Assembly: GCF_963924675.1 (NCBI RefSeq) | Contig: NW_027077454.1 | Coordinates: 62,001-126,000 of the forward strand | Reading direction: 5' to 3' | Source: Phocoena phocoena | Taxonomy: Eukaryota > Chordata > Mammalia > Artiodactyla > Phocoenidae | Length of the DNA stretch: 64,000 bases | In this document: in pieces, positions 10,047-21,824 of the stretch | Numbering within the stretch: the first letter of the stretch is position 1 | How the letters are laid out: each line of letters opens with the position of its first letter | The notes under the pieces: model-generated | Database searches by the model: none | What the model was told of the DNA's origin: nothing | Seen by the model: only the letters and a program-made list of their open reading frames with translations | Position numbers and translations under genes: made by a program

Positions 10047-13000
10047 AGGGCCATCATTCACGGGAGTAGGAGGCTCCCAGCATGCTCCAGTGGCCAACAG
10101 AGGGCCCACGTCGCCAAGGCGATGTGAGCTAGCCAGGCAGGAGTGACCTGACATCAGAGGGCCCACCTCACAGAATGGTAGGGAACCCAGCCAGGATCAG
10201 ACTCTCCCCAGAGGGCCCACATCACCAAGGTGATGGGAACCAGGCAGGAGTGTCCTCACACCCGTGGGGCCACATCATCAAAAGTTGAGGTACCCAGCAC
10301 ATGTGGCCTCAAACCAGAGGACCCACATCACCATGGGTTTCGGAGTGAGGCAGGCAGGATTAATCTCACAACACATGTCCCATTGTATAGAAAAGGTGTG
10401 GAAACCAGCAGTTGGATCTTCCTAGCAGGCGGCCCAGAGCACTGAGGCTATGAGATCCAGGCCGGCATGAACTCACAACAGAGGGCCCTCATTGTGATTC
10501 TGTAAGCAACCCAGCCGTTGTGACCTCAGAGCAGAAGGCCCACATCCCCATGGGGAAGGGAAACAAGCAGGAGTGTCATCGCAAGAGTGGGCACACATGA
10601 AAAAATGTGGGGAGCCCAGCAATTAGTGCCTGATGCCAGAGGGCCCTCATCACCGAGGGGCGGTGGCTCCCAGCCAGCTCCGACTGCTACCAGAGGGGCG
10701 ACGTCGCCAATGCGGAGTGCGACAACCAGGCAGGAGTGACCTCAGAGCAGAGGGTCAACCTCACAGAAGTGTGAAGAACCAAAGAGGATCAGATTCTCAC
10801 CAGAGGGCCCACATCACCAAGGGAATGGGAACCAGGCAGGAGTGTCCCCACACTAGTGGGGCCACATCACCGAAAAGTGAGGGACCCAGCACACGTGGCC
10901 TCAAACCAGAGGACACACATCACAAGGGAGCTGGGATTGAGGCAGGCAGGAGGAGCCTCAAAACAGAGGGACCATAGAATTAAAATGGTGAAGAATCCCG
11001 CAGTTGGAACCTCCCAGCAGGTGGCCAGGAGCAGCGAGACTATGGGATCCAGGCCGGAGTGATCTCACACCAGAGGGCCATCATCATGAAACTGTGAGCA
11101 ACCTAGGCGTTGGGATCTCAGAGCAGAAGGCCCACATTCCCATGGGGTTGGGAACCTGTCAGAAGTGTACTCGCACCACAGGGCACACATCAGAGAATTT
11201 AGGGAACCCAGGAGTTAGGGCCTGACGCCAGAGGGCCCTCATTACCAAGGGGAGGAGACTCCAATCAGGCACCAACACCCAACTGAGGTCCCACGTCGCC
11301 AAGGTGACGTGTGACAGCCAGGTAGGAGTGACCTCACCGCAGAGGGCCTACCTCACAGAAGGGTGAGGAACACAGCCAGGATAAGACTCTCACCAGAGGG
11401 CCCACATCACCAAGGTGATCAGAACCAGGCAGGAGAGTCTTCACACCAGTGTGGCCACATCATAGAAAGGTGAGGAACCCAGCACATGTGGCCTAAACCA
11501 GAAGACCCACATCTCCAAGGGGCTCGGAATGAGGCAGGCAGGAGTAGCCTCACAACACAGGGCCCATAGAATAAAAAAGCTGAGGGATCCAGCAATGGGA
11601 ACCTCCCAGCAGGCGGCCAAGAGCACCAAGTCTATGCGATTCAGGCCGCAGTAAACTCACAGCAGAGGGTCCACATCATGAAACTGCGAGCAACCCAGCC
11701 ATTTGGACCTCAGAGCAGAAGGTCCACATCCCCAAGGTGTTGGGAGCATGGCAGGAGTGTCCTCGCACCACTTAGCACATATCAGAAAATGTGGGTACCC
11801 AGCAGTTAGGGCCTGACGCCAGAGGGCCCTCATCACTGAGGGGAGGAGGCTCCCAGCATGTTCCAACTACCACAAGAGGGCCCACGTCACCAAGGCGGGG
11901 TGTGCCAGCCAGGCAGGAGTGACCTCACAGCAGACGGCCCACCTCAAAGAAGTGTGAGGAACCCAACCAGGATCAGACTCTCACCAGAGGGCCCATATCA
12001 CCAAGGGGACGGGAACCAGGCACGAGTGTCCTCACACCAGTGGGGCCACATCACTAAAAGATGAGGAAACTGGCACATGTGGCCACAAACCAGAGGACCT
12101 ACATCACCAAGGGGCTGGGAGTGACACAGGCAGGAGGAGCCTCCCAACACAGGGCCCAAAGAATAAAAAAGGTGAGGAACCCAGCAGTTGGAACTTCCCA
12201 GCAGGCGGCCCAGAGTACAGAGGCTATGGGATCTAGGAATGAGTGAACTAACACCAGAGAGCTAACATCAGGAAACTGTGAGCAACCCAGTCGTTGGAAC
12301 CTCAGAGCAGAAGGCCCATATCGCCATGGGGATGGGAACATTTCACGAGTGTCCTGGCATCACTGGGCTCACATCAGAAAACCTGGGGAGCCCAGCAGTT
12401 AGAGCCTGACGCCAGAGGGACCTCATCACCGAGGACAGGAGTCTCCAAAAGGATCCAACTGCCACCAGAGGGCCGACGTCACCAAGGCAATGGGAGCAAG
12501 CCAGGCAGGAGTTACCTCAGAGCACAGGGCCCACCTCACAGAACGGTAAGGAACCCAGCCAGGATCAGACTCTCACCAGAGGGGCCACATCACCAAGGGG
12601 CTGGGAAACAGGCACGAGTGTCCTCACACCATTGGGGCCACATCATCGAAAGGTGAGGGACCCAGCACACGTGGCCTCACACCAGAGGACACACATCACA
12701 ACGGGGCTGGGATTGAGGCAGGCAGGAGGAGCCTCAAAACAGAGGGCCCATAGAATAAAAAAGGTGAGGAATCCCGCAGTTGGAACCTCCCAGCAGGCGC
12801 CCAGGAGCAGCAAGCCTATGGGATCTAGGCCGGAATGAACGCACATCAGAGGGCCCTCATCATGAAACTGTGAGCACCCCAGGCGTTGGGACCTCAGAGC
12901 AGAAGGCCCAAATTCCCATGGGGTTGGGAACCTGACAGGAGTGTCCTCGGCCCACTTCCACGAATCAGAAAATTTGGGAACCCAGCAGTTAGGACCTGAG

Positions 13001-14816
13001 GCCAGAGGACCCTCATCACCGAGGTGAGGAGGCTCCCAGCAGGCTCTAACTGTCACCATAAGGCCGATGTCACCAAGGCGGGGTGTGCCAACCAGGCAGG
13101 AGTGACCTCAGAGCAGAAAGCCCACCTCACAGAAGTGTGAGGAACCCAACAAGGATCAGACTGTCACCAGAGGGCCAACATCACCAAGGGAATGGGAACC
13201 AGGCAGGAGTGTCCTCACACCAGTGGGGCTACATCACCATAATTTGAGGGACCCAGCACACGTGGCCTCAAACCTGAGGACACACATCACCAAGGGGCTG
13301 GGAGTGAGGCAGGCCAGAGGATCCTCAAAACAGAGGGACCATAGAATAAAAAAGGTGAGGAATCCCACAGTTGGAACCTCCGGCAGGCAGCCAGGAGCAG
13401 CGAGGCTATGGGATCTAGGCAGGAGTGAACTCACACCAGAGGGCCCTCATCATGAAACTGTGAGCAACACAGCCGTTGGGACCTCAGAGCAGAAGGCTCA
13501 CATCCCCATGGGGATGGGAACCTGGCAGGAGTGTCCTTGCACCACTTAGCACGAATCAGAAAATGTGGGAACCCAGCAGTTAGGGCCTGAGGCCAGAGGG
13601 CCCTCATCACCGAGGGGAGGAGGCTCCCAGCAGGCTCCAACTGCCACCATATGGCCGACGTTGCCAAGGCGGGGTGTGCCAGCCAGGCAGGAGTGACCTC
13701 AGAGCAGAGGGCCCACCTCACAGAAGGGTGAGGAACCTAACCAGGATCAGACTCTCACCAGAGGGCCAACATCACCAAGGTGATGGGAACCAGGCAAGAC
13801 TGTCCTAACAGCAGTGGGGCCAACATCACCAAGGGAATGGGAACCAGGCAAGAGTGTCCTCACACCAGTGTGGCCACATTATAGAAAGGTGAGGAACACA
13901 GCACATGTGGCCTCAAACAAGGGGACACACATCACGAAGGGGCTGGGAGTGAGGCATGCAGGAGGAGACGCACAACCGAGGGCCCATAGAATAAAAAAGG
14001 TGAGGAATCGAGAAGTTGGAAACTCCAAGCTGGAGGCCCAGAGCACTGACACTATGGGATACAGGCCAGAGTGAACACACAGCAAAGGGCCCACATCATG
14101 AAACTGTGAGCAACCCAGCAGTTGGGACCACAGAACAGAAGTCCCACATGCCCATGGGGATGGGAACCTGGCAGGAGTGACTCGCACCACTGGGCACACA
14201 TCAGAAAATGTGTGGAGCCCAGCACTTAGGGCCTGACACCAGAAGGCCCTCATCACTGAGGGGAGGAGGCCCCAGCACACTCCAACTGCCACCAGAGGGT
14301 CCACATCGCCAAGGCGACGTGCGCCAGCCAGGCAGGATTGACCTCACAGCAGAGGGCCCACATCATGAAAGTGTGAGCAACCCAGCCGTTAGGACCTCAG
14401 AACAGAAGGCCCACACGCTCATGAGGATGGGAACCTGGCAGGAGTGCCCTCGTACCACTTAGCACGTATCAGAAAATGTGGGAACCCCGTCATTAGGGTC
14501 TGACGCCAGAGGGCCTCATCACCGCGGGAAGGAGGCTCCCAGCAGGCTCCAACTGCCACCAGGGTGCCGAAGTCAACAAGGCGGGTTGTGCCAGCCAGGC
14601 AGGAGTGACCTCAGAGAAGAGGGCTCACCTCACGGATGTGTGAGGAACCCAACCAGGATCAGAGTCTCACCAGAGGGCCCACATCACCAAGGGGATGGGA
14701 ACCAGGCAGGAGTGTCCACACACCAGTGGGGCCACATCATCAAAAGATGAGGAACCCATCACATATGGCCTCAAACCTGAGGACATACATCACCATGTGG
14801 CTGGGAGTGAGGCAGG
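10047..14816. repeat. 592-bp higher-order satellite, copy 1
   Basis: GC-richer tandem repeat unrelated to the 1,747-bp satellite. Short monomers of about 54 bp (observed 43-57) carry the core CAGAGGGCCCACATCACC with variants. About eleven distinct monomers form a higher-order unit: the anchor CAGAGGGCC...CATCACC following GATCAGACTCTCAC occurs at 10,209, 10,801, 11,394, 11,985, 12,577, 13,168, 13,759 and 14,671, so spacing is 592, 593, 591, 592, 591, 591 and 912. The last interval equals one unit plus about 320 bp, explained by an extra monomer near 13,790 and a repeated block of about 267 bp near 14,340. Open frames across it are by-products of its base composition. Confidence 0.92.
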
Positions 14817-15935
14817 TATCTGGAGGGGCACATTTAACTCTAATTTCCCACCAGGAAGAGGAATTAACCAAAGGCTCAGAGTGCCGTGCTGGACCCTGAT
14901 TATGGCCTGAAGCAAACCTGCAGTTTTGTGGCCAGCTTACAAGGAAGCGAGTTAAGAAAGGAGCTCAGGGGCACTGTAATTCACAAACCTGCAGAGATAA
15001 ATGACAGCTATTGGCAAAAATATATCGAAGTAAGTCTGCAAAGAGGACTTGAAAACGAGGCAGAATTGCAGGAATCATATTTCAAGAGGTAGATTGGAAT
15101 TGCATTTAAAGCATATGAAAAGCGGCAGATCTTTGACAGTGATGCACATGGACAAAAAGTGCGTATACATTTTTCCTGAATATATTCAGGAAAAAACGCA
15201 TATGAACATTTTGGCCAACCAAGCACTCCAGCAATGGAAATCCACACTACAATGAAGTCACATTTCCCATTCGTCAAAAAGGCCATCTGAATAAAGTGTA
15301 AAAACCAGAAACACAGGACAGGCCATGGAGAACAGGGAGCCGTGTTATGCTGATGGGCGGGATGTAAATTGCCAACAGACACTCTGGAGATGTTCATGGT
15401 GTATCCTGAAACATCTAAAAAACAAAGCTACAGAGCCTAGGGCACTTCCACTTTTGGCCCTATAGCTTAGGAAAATTAAAATCAACAAGACACAGCCAAC
15501 ACAAAATTTAGGGCTGCTGTGTTTACAAGAACCTCGAGTCCAGTACAAATTAAATATCCCAGAAAGAAAAAAATGGATAAAGAAGTTGTGCTACTTACGT
15601 ACAACGGAATATCACTCAGCAGTGAAATCAATGTCATCAGGCCTGTAGCAGCAAATTGAGTGGATTTAATTATGATGATTCTAAGAGAAATATATCACAC
15701 AAAGAAAGATAATTATCATAAGATATCACTAATAGAGGGAGTGTAAACTTGGCTACACATAAACTGAATTACAAAACCGAACAGAGTCTCACATTTAGAT
15801 AAAAACCTTATGCTTGCTTAAGGGGAAAGTTGAGTTGGGCTGCTGTATAAAAACAGATTGAAATTAGCACACATACCATTCCATAAGCCAAATACGTAAT
15901 AAACAAGACCTACTCTTTGCTCAACGAAATAGACT
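14817..15935 (+). repeat. Diverged partial 1,747-bp satellite unit
   Basis: Starts at the equivalent of the unit's TGTCTGCACGGGCAAATG region and runs through the palindrome and the L1-derived part to the GAAATGGACTCA motif, where a younger L1 takes over. It has many more substitutions and small indels than array units. The segment of about 330 bp upstream of the palindrome is also present at 9,687-10,016, so the 592-bp block is flanked by two overlapping pieces of the same unit region. Confidence 0.85.
15148..15218. repeat. Degenerate palindrome
   Basis: The centre CCTGAATATATTCAGG and right end TTTTGGCCAACC are kept, but the arms no longer match (left GTGCGTATACAT, right CGCATATGAACA). Confidence 0.85.
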
Positions 15936-16660
15936 CATCCATGGTGTATCACCTCACACCTATTAGAATGGGCATCATCAGAAAATCTACAAACAACAAA
16001 TGCTGGAAACGGTGTGGAGATAAGGAATCCTCTTCCACTATTGTTGGGAACGTAAATTGATACAGTCACTGTGGAGAACATTATGGAGTTTCTTATAAAA
16101 CTAAGAATAGAATTACCATATGATACAGCAATCCCTCTACTGGGCATATACCCAGACAAAACCATAAATCAAAAAGAGACATTCACCACAATGTTCATTG
16201 CATCACTATTTACACTATCCAGGAAATGGAAGCAACCTAAATGCCCACAGACAGACGAATGCATAAAGATGTGGTACATATATAAAATGGAATATTACTA
16301 AGCCATAAAAAGGAATGAAATTGGGACATTTGTAGAGACGTTGATGGATCTAGAGACTGTCATACAGAGTGAAGTAAGTCAGAAAGAGAAAAACAAATCT
16401 TGTATATTAATGCATATATGTGGAACCTAGAAAAATTGTACAGATGAACCGTTTTGCAAGGCAGAAATAGAGCAATACATGTATACAACAAACGTATGGA
16501 CAACAAGGGGGGAAAGCTGTTGGGGATGGTGGTGGGAGGAGTTGAGATATTGGGATTGGTATGTATACATTTATATGTATAAAGTAGATAACCAAAAACA
16601 ACCTGCTGTATAAAAATATAAAATTAAATTCAAAATAAAAAAATAAAATTAAAAAAAGTA
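15936..16660 (+). mobile_element. L1 3' end, sense, 5'-truncated
   Basis: C-terminal part of L1 ORF2 and the 3' UTR, ending in an A-rich tract at about 16,620-16,660. The frame at 16,071-16,301 contains ELPYDTAIPLLGIYP and KMWYIYKMEYY and then stops at TAA where intact L1 has a serine codon. The 3' UTR is recognisable from CATATATGTGGAACCTAGAAA onward. It joins the diverged satellite unit directly; no clear target duplication was seen. Confidence 0.9.
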
Positions 16661-17974
16661 AAACAGAAAAATATTCTTCCCTTCACATACATGTATTGAT
16701 ATGAATAAATTATTTCCATGCTTATATCTGTAAATACACAAAAGAGGAATAAAATCTACCTTGAACCAAAAACGAAAAAAAGATAAAAAAGAACAGAACC
16801 CACCAGTTACACAGAGGAAAACCGTTTCAGGGCACTTGCTCCAATTGCAAACAATTCTGAAGTTGGTCAGTGGTGGGGAATCATCTCCCATTCAGCCAGC
16901 ATGCTCCTCGCAACAAGCGTCCTCACTGCAAAGCTGGTGGACGGTGCCGAGGTATCTGTGAGTAAACGTGGGCCGAGCCCCAGGCCAGCTGCTGCTGAAA
17001 TGTTCCCACCCTTCCAAGGCTAAACACCTGAATATGTACAAGGACTTGAAAACCTAGAGGAAGGGCCATGGAGCCACATGAGGGACAGCATGCCAGCCGA
17101 CTTGGTGCCTGCAGGCCAGCCAGGATGGTCCTGGCCCTGGGTGCTCTTCTGGAAGCTCTCCATTTCCCTGCCTGAGATACCCCTGCTGTCCCGACCCCCA
17201 CTGCTTTCTTCCTTCCTCACCTGTGCCCAGGGAGAAATTCCAGCGGCAGGTGTGGGTGACACATCCTCTTCTTTAGCAGGTAGCATCTTGGCAACTGCTG
17301 CAGAAAGTCCAGCAGAGCCCCACTCACACTGGGACACCCACAAAGCCGTGGCCTCTCACTCCCTCCCACCAGCCCAGCCCCGAGACTGCTGACAGGGCAG
17401 AGAAAATGGCGTCAGGCACAGCTGCAGGGGCTCTTGCTGCCTGGAGCAGTGTTTATATTGATCTCAACCCAGGCACACCTGGGGAGGGCTGGCCGGCACG
17501 GTCAGGCTTCCCAAGCCAGCCAATAATCACCCCTCAGGGGCTCACAGTTGCTGAAAATGGAACTTGCTGAATTGGCCAGGTCCAAGGAACAGGTGTGGGC
17601 TCCTGAGAGTCAGGATAGACAAGGGGCTGCAGCTCTGGCTTGTTTTCTAATTATATTATCTGGCCCATGAGTGGGAGACAACTTCAAGAAAACCCTCTCC
17701 TAATGAGAGGAACCCAGGAGTCAGGGAGAGGAGGGGTGGGTGGTGGTTGGAGACAGAGGCCTGGTGCCCCGGGTGCAGTGGAAGTCTCTGGAAGACCAGG
17801 TGGAGGAGGCCGCACAGAGTGATGCCCAGGGTCACAGACCTGTCAGAGCTGCTGTTTGTTAGTTCAAGTCCTGCTCTGAGGTGCTCTGTGTCAGATCTGA
17901 GCGACAGGTGAGCTGGGAGTGCTCTGCAATGAGGGCTATGTGCACGGTTCCTGTGTGCCCAGCCCTGCCAAGGT
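16661..17974. other. Unassigned DNA of about 1.3 kb between L1 and minisatellite
   Basis: AT-rich at the start, then GC-richer (about 16,900-17,900). I recognise no protein domain, transposon or RNA in it. Open frames on both strands (for example 17,020-17,343 minus and 17,078-17,392 plus) overlap each other and show no known motif. It may be host flanking DNA or diverged proviral sequence. The second copy at 47,127 shows only a few substitutions. Confidence 0.6.
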
Positions 17975-18178
17975 ACCTGCAAGGGTAGCTCTGTATCCTG
18001 GGAGGGGCCTGACCACGGGAGCCCCATGGACTGCAGAGGACCTGCCCAGGGAATCCCATATCCTGGGAGGGGCCTGAACACGAGAGCCCCGTGGGCTGGG
18101 GTGGGGGTAGGGTACCTGCCCAGGTGAGCTCCATATCCTGGGATTGGCCTGACCTCGAGAGCCCCATGGGCTGCTGGA
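17975..18178 (+). repeat. Minisatellite, three imperfect copies of 65-75 bp
   Basis: The motif TATCCTGGGAGGGGCCTGA followed by a GAGCCCCATGG-type block starts at 17,994, 18,059 and 18,134. The array stops where the retroviral pol remnant begins. A minus-strand open frame of 186 codons crosses it, with a repeated proline/glycine-rich pattern that simply reflects the repeat. Confidence 0.8.
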
Positions 18179-19225
18179 GTCCTGGTAAAGGATGTCAGGA
18201 CAGTCAGTGAAGCCACTGAGGATATACCTCCAGTAGTTCCTAAATCCTACACCCTGCTGGTCATTCTACCAACCACCAGGACTTGGTATTCTGTATTAGT
18301 CTTCACTGATGCCTTCTTTTGTATTCCATTAGTCCCAGAGTCACAAGAAATTTTGGCTTGTGAGTGACAGGACTCAACATACAACTAAAACAATACTTCC
18401 AGGCTGTCTTGCCCCAAGGGTTCAAAAATTCCCACACCATCTTTGGGGAAAGCTCAGCTAAAGACCTAAAAGTTCTACCTCTGGAAAAGGAAACACTCCT
18501 TCAATATTCAGACGACATTCTGATCGCCAGCCCTACTAAGGAGGCCTCAGAACTACCAAGCCAATAAAGGATAGAAGTTGTCCACGAAAAAGCTCAAGTA
18601 TCACAGACTACGGTGACCTGCCTGGGCTTCATTCTCACAGAAGGTCGGAGAAGCCCATCCCAGGAAAGGGAAGAAACAATTTACAGCCTTACCCCTTTCT
18701 GAAACTAGAAGACAGCTTAGGGGTTCCTGGGGAAGCCAGGGTTTCCTGCCTCTGGATCCCTAACTACAGTCTACTAGCTGGGCCTCTATATGAAACACTG
18801 AAAGGAAAAGATGATGATCCTTTTGAATAGAATCCAGAAGTGGCCTTTCAAGAATGGAAAGAGCAGTCAATTCAGACCCTTGCCCTGGAACTCCCTAATT
18901 TAGCTAAACCCTTTGACCTTTACATTCCTGGTGAAAGGTGAATCGCCATTGGAGTATTAGTGCAAAAACTGGGACCACTTGAAATGGAACAATGCAAGAA
19001 TGCCATCCAGGTAGGATAAGCTATGGTCACCAAGGGGCTTGGCCCACCGCCACATCTGGCCAAGATACTGGTGGTATCTGAAAACCTGGAAATCAGCAGC
19101 CCAAAAGGCCACCTCCCTTCTAAGGGAAACGGACCCCACGTGGTGATCCTAACCCCCAACCATGCCCTGAAGTTGCAGGGTTTGCTCCGTGGGCACACTG
19201 ACCTCGATTGAGGAGGCCCTCCAAC
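18179..19225 (+). pseudogene. Retroviral pol remnant (RT to RNase H), broken
   Basis: From 18,179 one frame shows the reverse transcriptase region before and around the first catalytic aspartate (FTDAFF at about 18,302-18,319). It hits TGA at 18,365-18,367, and matching sequence continues in another frame with LPQGF at 18,409-18,423 and the catalytic box as YSDD at 18,505-18,516. TAA stops this at 18,565; further pol-like sequence (CLGFILTEG) follows to a TGA near 18,701. The connection domain and the start of RNase H are recognisable in other frames to about 19,225 with more stops. The enzyme would copy RNA into DNA and degrade hybrid RNA; this copy cannot be translated intact. Open frames on the opposite strand (18,920-19,486) are shadows. 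Confidence 0.8.
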
Positions 19226-19429
19226 TCCAACCTCCAGAGAGATAACCGGGGGCAACGGGGCACCATGACGACCCGTGTGACCATCACTTGACCTGGAGTT
19301 TCTCTCATAAAACAACAAGAGTGTGTCCCAAAAGAGTAGACTACTGCTTGCAGTACTTACTGTACCCAGAGGGGAGCTAATAATCTTGGCGGGGGAACCG
19401 TATATCATGCTGTCACCATAGAAAAGCCT

Positions 19430-19760
19430 ACAGACACCCTGATGATGGTGGCCAATAAGACCGGCTGGACTCCTGTTTACTTCCAAAGGCTCTTGACTCA
19501 GTGACCATCATGATCCTTCATCACCACTGACCCTGGACTGTCTGGGAGCTGAGCGGGCAGGATCCTGACACCTGGTGCTGTTTTTACGTTAATTCAGGGG
19601 CCTAATGGAAGAAAGCGCAGACTGTTGGTCAGAGCATCTAGGCTGGCAGAAACGGTCAGTCAGAGCATCTAGGCTGGCAGAAACGGTCAGCCTAAGGTGG
19701 CCGAACAAATGTGGGGCGGAGTGAAACTGGACCTCACAGCGCCACTGCACATCTCCTTTC
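19430..19760 (+). pseudogene. Possible env transmembrane remnant
   Basis: A cysteine pair in CCFYVN context is encoded at 19,576-19,593, followed by SG and a stop. This resembles the disulfide-loop end found in gamma-type envelope transmembrane subunits. Position downstream of pol and upstream of an LTR-like end agrees. Surrounding sequence is too decayed for more. A 31-bp tandem duplication (CAGAGCATCTAGGCTGGCAG at about 19,630 and 19,661) lies inside. Confidence 0.4.
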
Positions 19761-19859
19761 TGGACCCTTAAAGGTCATTAGAATCTATAACACTTCCAAT
19801 ACTGGTGCTCAGGTGGACGAGCAGGGAGGCAGGAGGCCTGGGGACAATCAACGTCACCT

Positions 19860-20460
19860 GGAGGCTGCTGGGGAGAAGTTCTGACCCTCGCCCACGGGTA
19901 TGAAGCCTCCTAACTCAGCACTCAGCAGTTACAGAAGAAGGGTCTGCACCCGCAGCACTCCAAGAATGAGGAAAGGGACAAAAGGCAGAAGAGAAGTTTG
20001 TCCCAGGCAAAGCCCCTTAAAAATGCCTGGGAGATAAAAATAGAATCTGGGCAATAAAATAAAGTCTAACCATTTTTATCCTTTGTGCTTTGTCTAATTT
20101 CAGGTGCTCCTAGTGTCCCGCATACAGAGGTTCCACACCCGGCACTTCAGACCAGATTTCCTAGAGCAGAATGGCTCGATGACACTTCAGCTCCTGGGGC
20201 CCAGTTCAGACTCCGTGACATAGAGCCTGAGCTGCAGCCAACCAGGTCCTCGAGAGCTCAGCCCCCTCCCTCCCAGTGACTCTGACAGGATCTCTACACA
20301 GCAGCCCAGCCCACAGCCCACAGGGTAGCACCTCTCCATTCTCTGATCAAAATATAAAGTTTCCTTTGCTTTTGAACCAAACTCAGTCTCGATCTATTGG
20401 CTCCAATGACACTGGGCAGGGGGACACTTGTTGGCGTCCACTCTGGAGGATCAGTAACAG
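19860..20460 (+). mobile_element. LTR-like 3' end of the retrovirus remnant
   Basis: Follows the pol/env remnants. It contains poly(A)-signal-like AATAAAATAAAGTCT at about 20,056 and a second AT-rich ATATAAAGTTTCC at about 20,350, followed by a CTTTTGAACC...ATTGGCTCC stretch typical of the R/U5 part of gamma-type LTRs. It ends near GGATCAGTAACAG. The U3 start and polypurine tract are not defined. No 5' partner is present. Confidence 0.45.
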
Positions 20461-20787
20461 AAATTGAGAACATTGTAACTTCAATGAACAGATGTGTGAG
20501 CCAAACTGTAATTAACATAGAACAGTGTATAAGGCTCGGGTAAAATAAGATGTTTCTAACACTTCCATTTGATATTTCCATCACTTTCTTATAAGCAAGT
20601 TCAGTGAAAAGGTTTGTCTTCTTTGTCAGGTCAATATTAGAGAAACAAAGTGATTTCTTTCCAAGGATGTACATCTAATAATCTTGGTTAAAGCTTCAAT
20701 CTTGTTTTAAATGCTTTTGCATTGAAAATGATACCTCTCTTTCAGCTCCCCCATTTCTGAGAAGCATAAAATCTTATAATTTATTAT
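20461..20787. other. Unassigned AT-rich DNA
   Basis: Between the LTR-like end and an old L1 scrap. No motif or repeat was recognised on either strand. Confidence 0.5.
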
Positions 20788-20965
20788 TACCAAAGGGAAA
20801 TGGTAGGAGGAGGGATAAATTAACAGTTTGGGATTAACACATACACACTGCTATGTATGAAATCATCAGCAAGGAACTACTGTATAGCACAGGGAACTAC
20901 ACTCAATATTTTGCAATAACCTATAAGGGGAAATGATCTGAAAAAGAATAGATATTTTTATTGAC
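20788..20965 (+). mobile_element. Old L1 3' UTR fragment
   Basis: ACCAAAGGGAAATGG, TTTGGGATTAACACATACAC, CTACTGTATAGCACAGGGAA, CAATAACCTATAAGGGG and GAAAAAGAATAGATAT occur in the order found in older L1 3' UTRs. It is only this short piece, with no ORF2 part. Confidence 0.8.
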
Positions 20966-21109
20966 ATCATCCATCAATGACAGTAAAAATGGAATCTAAG
21001 GGAAGACAGTGGTGAGTGCTTCTGACCCTGAAGACTTCAATCATCTAAAGTTTGGACTCTGCCTACTTCCCAAGGCCCTTAATGAACATATGTGTAGCCG
21101 TAGCTTAAA
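20966..21109. other. Short unassigned stretch before array B
   Basis: No clear match to the satellite, L1 or retrovirus. Confidence 0.5.
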
Positions 21110-21754
21110 AAATTCCCCAGTTTGGGTTGCGGAGAGACACTGATATTTAAAATCCCCTGGTGTTCTCCTCACATGAATGGGACCCTTCCTACACCTAAAA
21201 CATGCCTGTCACACCCAGAGGATGGTATACCGTCTGATCGGGAAAAGTTTGGAAAAGGCATCTCATCTCCTCATCTCTTGGTGCTAGGGTTCACCACTCC
21301 AGCGTCTTTACTAACAGTCTCCCCACTTGGAGATGTCAGCACTGTCAACATCCTGTTGCATACAGTTTGGAATTTGTCCAGAGGATGAAGCAGAAGGAGG
21401 AGGAACAATGAGAGACAAGTCCTAGGTGTTCGGACAGGCACATGCCACTCTAATTTCCAATCAGGAAGACGAATTGACCAAAGGCTAGGGTTGCCCATGG
21501 AAACAGAATAGGGCTTGAGGAATCCTGATGCTTTGTGGCCAGTTCCCATAAACACAAGTTGGAAAATGGAACTCAGGGGCACTAAAATTCACGAAACTGC
21601 AGAATTGAAAATATCTATCACTGAAAAATGTCTTGAGGAAAGTCAGAGAAAAGGACTTGTAAGCAACGGAGAATGGCAGGAAAGGGATTGGAAGAGGTAG
21701 AAAGGACTCGCCATTAAGCACAAGAAAAGGGGCTGAACATTGCCAACATTGCAG
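21110..21754 (+). repeat. Diverged partial unit at the left edge of array B
   Basis: Follows the unit from the CCATGGGTCCCAACTCTCC region to the palindrome, but with roughly one change every four or five bases and several indels. Confidence 0.85.
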
Positions 21755-21824
21755 TTGGCCAAAAAGGGTGTATGCGTCTTTTTCTGTATATATTCAAGAA
21801 AAGGGCATACACTTTTTTAGCCAA
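21755..21824. repeat. Degenerate palindrome, 70 bp
   Basis: Outer TTGGCCAAAAAGGG and TTTAGCCAACC ends are retained. The arms and centre (CTGTATATATTCAAG) are decayed. Confidence 0.85.

Larger units (their letters stand above)
18179..20460 (+). mobile_element. Decayed 3' half of a class I endogenous retrovirus, copy 1
   Basis: Pol (from inside reverse transcriptase), a possible env transmembrane trace and an LTR-like end occur in proviral order. Gag, protease and a 5' LTR were not found, so the element is 5'-truncated or rearranged. Similarity is to gamma-type (ERV1) elements by motif. It is an old host-genome copy with many stops and frame changes, not capable of expression as a virus. Confidence 0.75.

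Noticed and set aside
10047..14816. Short regular repeats as a CRISPR array
   Set aside because: The monomers vary, are contiguous, have no unique spacers, and no associated genes exist.
16661..17974. Possible host gene exons in the GC-richer unassigned stretch
   Set aside because: Overlapping frames occur on both strands with no recognisable protein. Splice-like CAGGTAGC motifs alone are not sufficient.
17656..18216. 186-codon minus-strand frame over the minisatellite
   Set aside because: Its composition is driven by the tandem repeat, with no domain and no supporting signals.
18920..19486. 188-codon minus-strand frame
   Set aside because: It is the opposite strand of the decayed pol sequence.
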